Shown here: one piece after another, positions 49,097-59,900 of the stretch
Numbering within the stretch: the stretch's first letter is position 1
How the letters are laid out: the number at the start of each line of letters is the position of its first letter
NCBI GenBank assembly: GCA_902651635.1
Contig: CACRSC010000134.1
Coordinates: forward strand, 238,856 to 299,187
Direction of reading: 5' to 3'
DNA length: 60,332 bases
From: Mastigamoeba balamuthi
Lineage: Eukaryota > Evosea > Mastigamoebida > Mastigamoebidae
Notes under the pieces: generated by a model
What the model was told of the DNA's origin: nothing
Database searches by the model: none
What the model saw: only the letters and a program-made list of their open reading frames with translations
Made by a program: the position numbers and the translations under genes

Positions 49097-51535
49097 ATGG
49101 ACCGTGCGCTCTTCACCCCCATCGCCATCGGCCGGCTCTGCGCACACAACCGAATCATGCGTAGCGCTCTGAGTGAGTGCAGTGCCAGCCCGTCCGGAGA
49201 CGTGCGCTCCTTACAGCGAGCATTCGAGTCAGTGACGGAGCCTTGTGGAACTCACACTCGTCACTGGCTACCCGCGCAGTGCGACGACGCAGAGCTGCGC
49301 AGAGTGTACAGCAGGCTTGCCAAGAGCGAGGTGGGGGTCATCGTGGTCTCTCAGGCGTTCGTGTCTCCAGACGGCCGCGTTCTGCGAAATCAGATCGGGG
49401 CGCACAGCGACGCGATGCTCGGCGGTCTCACGCGACTCGCGCACGCAGTGCACAACGCGGACTCGCGCTGCATCGTGGGCGTGCAGCTCAACCACGGAGG
49501 GCGTCTGGCGAAGCGGGGCGACGTCGAGACACCGATAGGGCCCTCGGACACTCCGGTCGAAGGCAAATCAACTTCAATTGACATCGCCAGCGGGCACATC
49601 CGCACGACACTCTGACACGGCCACAGGGCTGCGCTCGTGCATGGTGATGGGCGAGCTCGAGATGACGAGGGTTGAGATGGACTTCGCAGCGGCGGCAAAG
49701 AGGGTCAGAGCAGCAGGCTTCGACATGGTGCAGCTGCAGATGGGGCACGGCTACCTGCTGCACCAGTTCCTCTCTCCTCTGTGGAACGACCGCGCGGACA
49801 AGTATGGCGGCTCCCTGGACAACAGGCTGCGCTTCCCCTTGCGGATCCTTTCTGCTGTCCGTACGGTTGTTGGCCCTGACTTCATCGTACGTAGCCCCAA
49901 TGTTATGCCGCAGGCCCTAACCGGGGAACAGATTGCCGTGAAGATGAACACCAACGACAACATGTACAGGCCCGACGGAATCTCGCTCCAGGAGTCTACG
50001 TGCATTGCCGCCGCCCTGGCTGCAGCTGGGGTGCAGATGCTGGAGGCCAGCAGTGGCGTCGACACGGGAAATCCGTCGCACCACCCCAGTCGAAAAGGCA
50101 CACGCCCGCCTCGCCGAGCCGTCGAGCGAGATCGCATACTCATAAAACACTTCAGAGGCGTTCGAGAGCTACAACGACTTTGGTGCGGCATTGTGGAAGG
50201 AGGCCCTGCACGGTACAAAGACAGTCGTGTGCTCCGTTGGCGGAATCCGCGATGGGGTATCAGCCTCGTCCCTGATCGAGCAGGGCAAGTGCGACATCGT
50301 GGCGCTCGGGAGGCCGTTGCTACGCGACCCCGAGCTCGTACTCAAGTGGATGCACGACCCCGAGGCCCGCAGTGACTGCGCCAGCTGCTGCCTGTGCCTG
50401 GTGCGCCCAGGCCTCAGCTGCCCTGCGCTTTCGTGTACAGACGTTGAGGACTGCGAGTCCCTGGGTGCGGTTGTGGGAGCACCTCTCGCACGGCTGGTGG
50501 AGTCCTCCAGCGATGTACCGGTGTCAGACAGCGACTCCGACACCGACTTCACACACAGCGTGCAGCTGACCAAGTCGGTGGACACGGGACAGCAGCATAG
50601 CGAGGTGATACCGAGAGCGGCACCGAGAAAGGACAGCTCCTCCGCGGAACTGAGGCAGGGGAGGCCTCGCTCTTCATCGGTGTCGGTGCTGGGGAGCGAG
50701 TCCCCGAAGTCGGGGCCGCTACTGTCGCCACTGTCCCCGACCCTGACGCCTATCCAGAGACAGAAGAAGAAGGATGAAGAGCTCTCACGCCCGCGTGCCC
50801 CGTCGGCCTCCAGCACGAGGCAGTTGCAGCTGCGTAAGATCGAGGAGGACACACGGAAGAAGCTCGCAGCCGTGGAACTCAAAGAGCAGGAGCTCGCCAA
50901 AGCCAAAGAGGACAGGGTTAACAGCAAGAGACTGCGCCAGCAGAGAGAGGAGGAGGCCTTCAAAAGACTGCAGATGGCGTACAAGGTGTACGCACCAACG
51001 AAGGAGCCCACGTCTCCCACGCAGACCAGAATCCGCAAGGTTGCGGAGGAGAAGAGGCAGCCCGCGATACTCTGCTCGGCCTCGGCTGCCGAGACGAGGA
51101 CGGCGCTGCCAGAGTGGAGCCACTGCGCCCCCACGGTGATGGTGGACCTCGCGGCAGAGACGTCAGTGAAGATCACAGCGCACGGCCAAGTCCTGGGAAC
51201 AGCAGACGCGCGACTCGACCTGGGCATCCTCGTCGACGGCAGAGTAGCTGGGGTTACAGGTCTCGAGCAGCCAGTCGATCTGCGCGAGGGTATGAAGCAC
51301 ATTGCGCTGCCCTCACACGCTGACCAAGGCTTGTCGGGCAGGGGTGCCCGGCATGGGGAGCTCCCAGTGCCCGTTCTGGACAACAGCGGTGTCCGTCGGG
51401 GTCGTCAGGCTGCCCGAGGGCCAACACGCGATCAACGTATGCGTCAGGAACGGGTCGGACAACGGCGAGGAGGTCGCTGCCCGCAACGTCAGCAGCGTCG
51501 TCGAACTCAAGGAGGGCGCCATTCACCTGGCCTGA
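49097..51535 (+). CDS. Old Yellow Enzyme-type flavin oxidoreductase fused to a novel C-terminal half
   Basis: The start at 49097 opens LFTPIAIGRLCAHNRIMRSAL, the first barrel strand of OYE enzymes. After short introns (about 49172-49222 and 49250-49290) come VYSRLAKSEVGVIVVSQAF, VGVQLNHGGRLA and AAAKRVRAAGFDMVQLQMGH. The hallmark DKYGGSLDNRLRFPLRIL follows, then VCSVGGIRDGVSAS and ALGRPLLRDPE for the FMN phosphate site. Such enzymes reduce activated double bonds using NAD(P)H. Unlike stand-alone family members, the frame continues for about 350 residues. That part holds a Ser-rich linker, a basic coiled coil (LRKIEEDTRKKLAAVELKE) and a C-terminal beta-rich part (VMVDLAAETSVKITAHG) of unknown type. 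The barrel seems near complete, but Cys-rich residues (CASCCLCLV) replace the usual end. Confidence 0.82.
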
Positions 51536-51628
51536 CCACCGGAACAAACAAGCGACCATCTGAACACCGTTTTCACTGTTTCCACTCCCGCGAGGGGTGC
51601 TATTGCGGACGTCACCGAGCGCGTGATT

Positions 51629-51636
51629 GAATATCC
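51629..51636 (+). promoter_or_regulatory. GAATATCC promoter element
   Basis: GAATATCC lies about 73 nt upstream of the start of the ADP-ribosylglycohydrolase-like gene. Confidence 0.35.
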
Positions 51637-51708
51637 CCTACGAATCTCATCTGGATTCGTTGAACCTGCACAAAAAATCGCTGCTTCTGGGACCGGTCCC
51701 CTGTAGCA

Positions 51709-53286
51709 ATGGCGGAGCCCCAGCAGCTGCGACCAGTGGACCCCTTCACTGACGCGTGCCGCGGGTGCATCGTGGCGCTGAGCCTCGCCAACGCTATCGG
51801 GCGCCCGTACGAGGGCTCCGACCCCTCCGCCTGCGCGCTCTACGCGGGGCGCCTCGCTGCCATGGACTCGCCGTCCTCCCCGGCCCCTCCCACCCTCGCC
51901 TCGTGCGGGCAGATCGGCGACGACGTACGTAGACGTGGGGGAGGAGCCCAAACGAGCATTCAATTCCAGATTCAAAGACAATGTCAATTTCAATTCAAGA
52001 ATCAACTCAACCGCCCGACACAGGCCAGGACCGCGCGAGTGCTGATGGCCAGCATGAAGTCCAAGAGGGGCTGGGACGTAGACAACTTCGCCTCGCGCTA
52101 CGCCGCGACGCGCCTCGAGCGCCACGGCGGCGACGGGCGCCGCATCGACAAGACGGTCACCGCGTCGTCGCCCGCTGCCCCTGCGCCGGGCACCAGCGCC
52201 AGCGCCAGCACGCCTGCCCGCTCCTTCCCGACGCCGCCCCGCAGCCGCGCAGCGCTCGCCGCGAGCCTCAGCTCGGACGGGATGCCGCTGATGCCCCCGC
52301 CAGCCGACGGCGCGAAGCAGCAGCAGCACCGGCACAAGGGGCCCAGCAAGTCAGGGCCCTCCTCGGCCACGGACCGCCAGCGGGGCATGGGCAGCGTGGG
52401 GATCGCCCCGCCCGAGGCCGGGTACGGCTCGGGGTTCTGGGTCAACGTCAAGTACCCGACCTGCGGGCCCCTCGTGCGGTCCGCGCCGCTGGGGCTGTGG
52501 CACTACCACGAGAGCGACACCGAGGTCTTGGCGCTCGAGGCGGAGGAGCAGGCCGCGTGCACGCACAGGCACCCGCACACGCGCGCTGCGGCGGTCGCCG
52601 TGGCCGCTGCCGTCGCCGTGGCGACGCGGAGGCGCATCGCGAGGCGCGAGGGTGACGTCCGCGCCGAGGCGTTTGACGCGATGGGGTTCGTCGACGAGAT
52701 GGCGCAGGTCTGCTCGGCCTACAGCGGGCGCAGCAGCGACGTGCGCGAGGCCATGAACATCGTCGTCAACGCGCTCGTCTTCATGGTGCTCGGGCCGGGC
52801 GACGGCCACAGCGACGCAGAGGCCATGTCGAGCCTCCCGGAGCCGCCGCAGGGCTTCGAGACGTTCGGCTGGACGCACGTCTCGCGCTACGCCGCTGCCA
52901 CCGCTGCTTGGGGCATCTTCGCGTTCCTGCGCCACCCGTTCTCGTGTCCGTTTTGCCAGCGACTCCCTCCCTTCTTCCCTACCGCCTGTCCCACTGACGA
53001 CGGCGCCACAGTCACGAAAGCAGTGGCGCTGAGCATAAAGCCGGGCGGGGACGTGGACACGACAGCGGCCATCACGGGGGCCATCAGCGGGGCGATGCTG
53101 GGGCTCTCGCTGCTGCTGCGGGAGCCGCTGTGCGACGGGCTGCAGCTGAGGTTGCGCGACCCGCTGCTGCCGGACACGGACGACCCGAATATCATGCCCG
53201 GAGGTGTTATCGACCTCTCGACGCTCGCGACGCACTTTGTCCAGGCTTACGACGACAAGTTCCAGAAGGACCGAGCCCCAGTTTAA
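51709..53286 (+). CDS. ADP-ribosylglycohydrolase (ARH/DraG)-like protein
   Basis: The start at 51709 gives ACRGCIVALSLANAIGRPYEG, the first helix of the all-alpha ARH fold. GQIGDD lies just before an intron (about 51925-52022), and FWVNVKYPTCGPLVRSAPLG resembles the GNGSLMRxxPLG segment. The C-terminal metal-binding region is KPGGDVDTTAAITGAISGAMLG, equivalent to GGDTDT. Family members remove ADP-ribose from proteins or nucleic acid using two Mg2+ ions. Two usual residues differ: the Asp of the N-terminal GDALG is Asn, and the TDDT motif reads GDD without its flanking threonines as far as the splice can be read. An Ala/Ser/Pro-rich insert of about 100 residues (52150-52380) is unusual. It may be catalytically altered. 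A second intron lies at about 52935-53005. Confidence 0.75.
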   Translation: MAEPQQLRPVDPFTDACRGCIVALSLANAIGRPYEGSDPSACALYAGRLAAMDSPSSPAPPTLASCGQIGDDVRRRGGGAQTSIQFQIQRQCQFQFKNQLNRPTQARTARVLMASMKSKRGWDVDNFASRYAATRLERHGGDGRRIDKTVTASSPAAPAPGTSASASTPARSFPTPPRSRAALAASLSSDGMPLMPPPADGAKQQQHRHKGPSKSGPSSATDRQRGMGSVGIAPPEAGYGSGFWVNVKYPTCGPLVRSAPLGLWHYHESDTEVLALEAEEQAACTHRHPHTRAAAVAVAAAVAVATRRRIARREGDVRAEAFDAMGFVDEMAQVCSAYSGRSSDVREAMNIVVNALVFMVLGPGDGHSDAEAMSSLPEPPQGFETFGWTHVSRYAAATAAWGIFAFLRHPFSCPFCQRLPPFFPTACPTDDGATVTKAVALSIKPGGDVDTTAAITGAISGAMLGLSLLLREPLCDGLQLRLRDPLLPDTDDPNIMPGGVIDLSTLATHFVQAYDDKFQKDRAPV

Positions 53287-53733
53287 CAACGCTCAACTAC
53301 ATTTCGCCCCCTCTTTTCCTACAACACACACCCCGCGTCTGCCGACCGTACGCGCCCCGCAGTGTCCTTGGGCATTGCCAAACTCGGTCTCCTGCACTTG
53401 CTGCGCCCCCAAGGCCCTCTGCGGAGTGGTGTGGCTGGTGCAGTGGTGCCGTCCTTGGCTCCCGCACAAGCTCTCGGTAGCACCACCCCGCACTCCGCCC
53501 GGCATTGACAGTCCAGCAAAGAACTTTCTTCTTTGGGATTCTGGCTGCATCTGCCTGGCCGTCCAGCAGCACAAGACCGTTGGCCACTGGTGGTGAGACA
53601 TCTGTGACGTGTCCCTTTCTGCTCACTGCCACATTACAGCCCCGAGAAAGTAGTCCTGAGAGCAATGAGAACTTGGTTAACCCATTGGCGAGATTCAGTT
53701 GCACACAAGCACTCCCACACGAAACCACACTGC
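53287..53733. other. convergent 3' region without a gene
   Basis: The 447-nt gap lies between two convergent stops. Open frames on the minus strand here are extensions in GC-rich sequence without domains. No structured RNA is evident. Confidence 0.45.
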
Positions 53734-56700
53734 TCAGTGGAGGCTGCCAGACCTCTCGCGGAATGCCTGTATGTCGTTGCGCAGCGTTCTGCAATGCACA
53801 AGCGGCTCCTTCGCCATGGGCATGCCCGTCAGGGGCGACGTGGTGTGACAATCGAGCCACTTCTGGATGGCTGCTGCCTCGTACGTGTTTCCATCGGGCG
53901 CCACCACAGGATCGTCCATCAGCTGCAGGGTGATTGGGCACATGAACGATGCTGGAACTGCTCCACTCTCGTCATCCCTGCTGAGTGGTGCCGGCGAAGC
54001 AGGATCATCGTAACGAACTGCTTTGTCGCTAGATGTAGGAGACAGCGGAAGAGCACAGGAAGTGGACGGCGGGGCACCAAAGAACTCGACCAGTGCTGCG
54101 TTGAGGTCCCTATGCAACTTCTCCACCAGCTCCACCAGCTCGTCCCTCTGTCCCATCGCCTCGATGCCCAACTCCTTGAGGTCCTCATCGCGCAGGTGCA
54201 GCAGCATGTCCCCCACCACGCCCGCACGATACAGTGCTTCGCGAGCTTCGGCAGACACTCCACACCGCTCCAGCCACGCTCTGACTTGATCAGGAGTCCA
54301 CAGCAGCACCATCGCCACGTCTGCACCAGCACAGTTTCCACGCGCTTGCAGGCCAGCGGCAACAGATTCGATGTCGGGGCGTGACAGGCATAGCTGCCCA
54401 CACGCCTCCACCATCATCAGGGCATGGCGTAGGCGTAGGCAGTCGGTCAGCGAGGCCACACCCAGCTCTCGCAGACGGTCCCTGTCCCTGCTGATTTTCG
54501 CCAGGAACTTTCCCTTGATCATGTTGCCCTCGAAGGCCACCGCGTGCGCACCCAGGCCCACTTCACGCAGCACGTTCACCACATCGCCCACGTCCAGGGC
54601 AGAAACGCGTCGCTGCTCCAGAAGCGCGCGCAGCTGCCCTGCCCGCTGACCTGCGGCATCGAGGGCCTCCCTTGCACGCTGCTCCTCTTCTTGCAGTCGC
54701 TGTGCAGTACTGCACGTTTCTTGCTTCGCCACATCCGCTGCTCTTGCTGCCTTTGCCGCCTCGCGCTCGCTTCTCTCTGCACTGGACAGTGCCATCCGCT
54801 GCTCTTCGAGTTCTGCCTCGAGCTGTGCCACACGCCGGCGCAGGACCTCCACCTCTTCGCTCTTGTGCAAGTGCTGTTCCGCTGCTGCCTGGTACACAGC
54901 AATGCTCTGCACTGCACGCTTGGCTGCCTGTTCACTCGCCTGTTCTGCACGCTCGAACACCTCGAGGCACGCTGCCGCTTCCGTCAACGGGCCACTGCTG
55001 CTGCTTGCCACCGCTGTTTGCCGCTGCTACGTGTGCAAGCAGCAACAGGGATCAGCACATAATGACGTCAGCAGAGGTGGAGGGCACAGAGAGCAGAGGC
55101 GAACAAGTAGTAGCAGAAGGCCTGCAACGTCTTTCACTTTCTGCCCATTAGTGCCCAGGCAACCGAGGTGCTGGATCTCGGCGTCCACAATCGGGTTGCC
55201 ATACACTGCACTCACGTAAGGGCAGAGCCGTGTGTGATGCTAGTTGTTGCATAATTGTTCGCACCTTCGAGCTGTCTGAGGTTGGTGAGCCCGCCAATTT
55301 CAGAGGGCAGTACTGCCAGCTGGTTGTCGGATACTGTGGAACCAGGGAGGGATAATTGGCCACAGGGCGCCGAATGTTCAACGAGATATTGGTGCTGCGT
55401 GTTGTTGTGCGCACCATCGAGCTCCGTGAGGTTTGTGAGCCTGCCGATGTCTGGAGGCAGCGCCCTCAACTGGTTTTTGTGGGCTGCGTGGACATGGGAT
55501 CAGACCATATGGAACTGTCAGGCACTGAAATGTGCTGGAGCCGATTGTTGCTCACCGTTGAGCTGGGTGAGGCTTGTGAGCCTGGCGATGTCTGGGGGTA
55601 GCGCCCTCAGCTGGTTTCCGGAGACTATTTTAGGATCAAGGTTAGGGGTACATGTTAGGATGCAAATGCGTTGTGCTGTGCGCTCTTTGTGCTCGTACCC
55701 CAGAGCTGAGTGAGGTTGCTGAGTCCGCTGATGTCTGGGGGCAGGGCTTTCAGCTGGTTGCCACCGACTGTAAGGGGAAAGAAAGGTCGTTAGTGGTTGT
55801 CAAATGATGCAGATATTCTGTTAATAGCTCGCACGAGTAAGCTGTGTGAGGTTGGTGAGCCTGCCGATGCCTGCGGGCAGCGTCGTCAACTGGTTGCCAG
55901 AGACTGTGGGAGCATGGGGAGGGAGTCATCAGGCCAGAAGCATTGAAATGCCAGAGGCCAGCTTGTGTGCTGACTGGGAAAGTTCGCACTTAGGAGCCGA
56001 GTGAGGCTTGTGAGTCTGTCGATGCCCCGGGGCAGTGCCGTCAGCTTGTTGCAGGAGGCTGTAAAATGGTCATAGGCACAGAGGGCAGTGACTGTCAGAC
56101 GCTGGTATGACTGTTTGCTTTTCTGTTTTACCTTCAAGCACAGAGAGATTTGTGAGCATGGCGATGTCGGGAGGCAGCACCGTCAGCTGGTTGTTGTTGA
56201 CTGAGTTAGTAGTAACTGTCAGGTACAGGCATAGATATGCTCTGTGTGCTGTGCGTTGCTTGTTTCCCGCACTGTTGAGCTCCTTGAGGTTTGTGAGTAG
56301 GCCGATGTCCGGGGAAAGCGTCTGGAGCTGGTTGCTCCCGACTAATGGGGGCACGAGGGTCAGTGCGCGGACACAACACCGCTGGTAGCTGGCTTGTGTG
56401 GTGTGCGATGGTTGCTGCTCTCACTGCTGAGCGCGACGAGGTTGGTGAGTCTGCCGATGTCGGGAGGCAGCTCCCTCAGCTGGTTGTTGTACACTGTCGA
56501 GGGGGCACGGGCAGGTATCAGCGACGGCCAGGGCGTGTGCTCTGTGCGGTGCTTGCTGTGTCCTACCGTTGAGCTGGGTGATGCTGGTGAGCTGGCCGAT
56601 GTCAGGGGGCAGCGCCGTCAGCTGCATGCCGCAGACTGTGTGGGTGTGGGGGTCAGCGGGCCAGCGGCAGAGGGCTGCGGGACACGGTGCGCAACGGCTG

Positions 56701-56807
56701 AGACTGTCTTGGCTGGCGGGCACGTCGATGACGAGGGAAGTGTCGTACGCCTGAGGGCACTCGAGGCGCACCGTCCTCGCCCCAAAGTTCAGCAGAAGGG
56801 ACAACAT
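53734..56807 (-). CDS. LRR-coiled coil-SAM-SAM-U-box protein (LRSAM1-like E3 candidate)
   Basis: The start at 56807 gives MLSLLLNFGARTVRLECPQA. Ten leucine-rich repeats of 23 residues follow, each on its own exon, for example NQLRELPPDIGRLTNLVALS and NQLTVLPPDIAMLTNLSVLE, capped by VYGNPIVDAEIQHLG. After a 111-nt intron (55027-55137) one large exon encodes a coiled coil (HLHKSEEVEVLRRRVAQLEA). Two SAM-like domains follow (VVNVLREVGLGAHAVAFEGN; VRAWLERCGVSAEAREALY with LKELGIEAMGQRDELVELV), then a C-terminal U-box (FMCPITLQLMDDPVVAPDG, TYEAAAIQKWL). U-boxes recruit E2 enzymes. The order LRR, coiled coil, SAM, E3 domain is that of LRSAM1, which ends in a RING instead. The 3' exon has no ATG near its beginning and its frame matches the LRR cap, so one gene is preferred over two. 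Confidence 0.75.
55265..56635 (-). repeat. array of ten LRR exons of 69 nt
   Basis: Exons checked base by base at 56567-56635, 56425-56493, 56273-56341 and 55265-55333 are each exactly 69 nt, begin and end in phase 1, and encode one 23-residue LRR. Six more exons between them follow the same pattern. Introns between them are about 66-90 nt and differ in sequence. Confidence 0.85.
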
Positions 56808-56875
56808 ACCGCGCCGTAAGCTCAGACGTTATTCGCCCATGAAATCTCTGTCATTTCTTCCCGGGAATCGCAACT

Positions 56876-56883
56876 AAATATCT
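56876..56883 (-). promoter_or_regulatory. AGATATTT promoter element of the LRR-U-box gene
   Basis: On the minus strand it reads AGATATTT and lies about 70 nt before the ATG at 56807, in the short gap after the upstream VIT-VWA gene. Confidence 0.45.
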
Positions 56884-56972
56884 GGGATGCGGTCAAGCCA
56901 GCATTTGTTCTCGCTTCGACTCCTTGAGACGAGAATGTCACCGCCACTCCAGGGCTTGGCTTTGGGCCATCC

Positions 56973-59900
56973 TCAGTTGTGCGTGTGAGACTCAACAAAC
57001 TTGGCTGCGAGGTCTGCCCAGTCGACTGCCACGGAGCTCGACTTGGCCTCGGAGCACCTCGCGCAGATGTCGTACTGGCACTGACCGCAGTGCAGGGTGC
57101 TGCCATCCGTCCCGACCTGCGCGCAGCAGTCGCAGACGAACCCGCTCGTGTACTGCGATGGGTGGGCGGCCCTCAGCTGCGCAGTGCTCATCATCTGCAG
57201 CGCATGACCCGACGGGCACTTCGGCGCGCACGCCTGGCACATGTCATACCCGCACGCAGAGCAGTGCAGAATCGGCACCTGGGCGGCTGCGAGAGGATGA
57301 GTCAGTGGCTCGGTGGCCGCTCTCTTTCTGGCAGGGGAATGGGGTGGCTTACGTTGCGAGCAGCAGTCGCACACGCAACCTCGCGCGTAGTTCTGGTTCT
57401 CCTTGCAGAGCTGGTCGACAGAGCTGACGAGGACCAGCGGGTGGTCGTTGAGGCATGTGCTCTTCGTCGACGCCTTGCTCTGGCGGGCCTCCTCGGCGGC
57501 GGCCCACGCGAGAGCCTTGTCGACCACCAGGCGCCACTCATCGACGCTCGCAGCGAAGCGCAGCTTGAGGAACGCGACCACGATGTGCGTCACCCACAGG
57601 AGCGCCGCAGAGGGTCTTCCGACAACCTCCCTGTTGTTAAAGATCGTCAGAGCTGCATGGGGATGCAGGCGGCCGACGCACTTGGGCAGACCCTTGCTGA
57701 CCGGCTCCCACTCGAGTCCAACCAGGCGCTTGTCATCCATCACCAACCACGATAAGAAGAAGGATAACAAACAGAGAAGGAGGGGCAGTACGTACAATGG
57801 CGTTGGTGGGCCAATAGCCGGCTGCAGTCTGCTCGATGATGATGTCCATCAGAGTGGCGGTCACCGTAACCTCGGCCCCTTCAGAGGTAACGCAGCGGGT
57901 TGGCGGTTCTGGGGCGCACTCCAGTCCCTCATCCTCGTCCTCGTTGTCGCACTCCAACTCATTGAATACTGGGAGTGCGCTCCTCGAGCCTCTGAAGCTC
58001 TTGGCGCGGCGCTGGGCCTGGGCACTGTCCCTCGCGACACCACAGAATCCTCTCGTGGCACACAACTCCATGCCCGTTGCCTGCCTCCCGCGCCCACCCC
58101 TGCCGCCCATACAGCAGCGGGGGACGGACCTCTTCCTGCACATCTGGGGCGCGCTCCCCATTTGCTGAACCTGGACATAGGACGCGAAGACAGGCGAACG
58201 CGCAGCCGGGCCAACGCTCACGTTGCGCTGCGCCATGGACTCGCCAGCGGCAGCCCCGACTCTCCTCTCCACAGCCACAAACGAGGTGTGCTTGCACAGT
58301 ACGCCGTACCTGAGCGACATGGCCACGGCCGCGCACTTCGCTTCATCCGGGCTGCCGTTGCTCTCCTCCAGGTCCCTGAAAGAGACACGCGACTGGTGAG
58401 CCGACACTCCTGAGTGCATTTCAACTCAAGGCACCTTAGGGCAGAGCGGGCAGCCAGCTTCAAGATGTGCTGTGCCTCAGGCCCGCTCGCGGCATCGCCA
58501 GTGATCTCTACGGTCTCGCTTATCGCCTGCTGGCCGATGCGCCCGGACAGCGTCACGGGGCCGGGGGCAGACGCCGCGTCGAGGAACCCGTACACGATCA
58601 TGCGGCTGCCGTTGAAAAGCTGGGGCAGCACGCGCGGGGCCTGCTGCGCCTTCACGGTGCCCCAGTTGAGCGCGAGGTCGGTGATGGCGGGCTGCCATGC
58701 GCTGGCCAGCTGCCGCATGACCTTCTGCGACATCGACGACGACTCCTGGATCAGCTCGCACTTACCGTTGCCAGCCTGCGCGATCCCGTGGACCAGGAGA
58801 GAGTCCGCTCCCGCCCCGATGCCGAAGGTGAAGACGCGCGTGCTGCCTGACAGCCAGAGGGCGCGCAGTCAGTCTTGGCGGGCGGCCCGAGGGAAGAGAG
58901 TGCGTACTGGCGTGTTTGCGGACAATGTCGACGCACTGGTCCCTGTTCGAGACCTCGCCGTCGGTCAGGATGAACAGCTGCCTCGACACGCCGGGCGTCG
59001 GCGGCTGCCCGAGGATGTGCTCCAGCGGGGACAGGAGCACGGTGCCGCCGAGGTCTGCCTGCAGCGCGCCCACGTGCTCCACTGCCTGGCGCAGCGTCTC
59101 GTCCGAGTACTCGACGCTGGCCGGCCACAGCGATGCGTGCCGCGACCCGAACCCCACGATGTTGAACAGCGTCCCGACGCGCATGCTGCGCAGGATGATC
59201 TGCATCGTGCTGCGCAGGTGGCCCATGGGCGAGCCCGCCATGCTGCCCGACCTGTCGAGCACGAAAACCATCTCGCTCTTGGTCGCCGCGCCCTCGAGGT
59301 TCGGGCAGAACGTCAGCATCGCCACCGCGCTGCCCTGCGCGTCCTTGGCCACCATCGCCCGTGACCTGCGGCCGCCGGTGAGACTTCACCCAGAGCGCCC
59401 GAGGGGAAGCAGTTGGAGGCGCACTTGTTTGGCTCCTGGAGGGTCACCTCGAGCACAAAGTCGCGGCCGTCCGCGGCGGGGGCGTCGGCCGAGTGAGTCA
59501 CTACGGCACTGCAGCTCGCGGCACCTGGGGCAGCTTCGACCCACGAGAACGAGACCGTGTGCGACGGCGACGACACGCCCTTGATCGCGGAGCTCATCGC
59601 TGATGGACGGCGGTTCCGCGTTTTTATTTCCACCACCCCGGGTCAACAATTGAAACTCGGCACCGGAAGGAAAAATTGTAAACGGATGACGGCGCACCGA
59701 AAGTCGAGCGAATAGAGTACGCCATCGGGAAATTCCCCGCGTAGCGCGAGCCTGGCAGCGGGGCGCCGAGGGCTAGCGAGCCGCCCGGGAGGACGAGCTT
59801 GACGCCCTGGGCTGGCGCCCCCACGCCGACGCCCGGCAGCGCCTCGGCCTCGGTGACGTACGAGAGCTCCACGAGGACCTCCTGGCCGGGGGGCAGCGCG

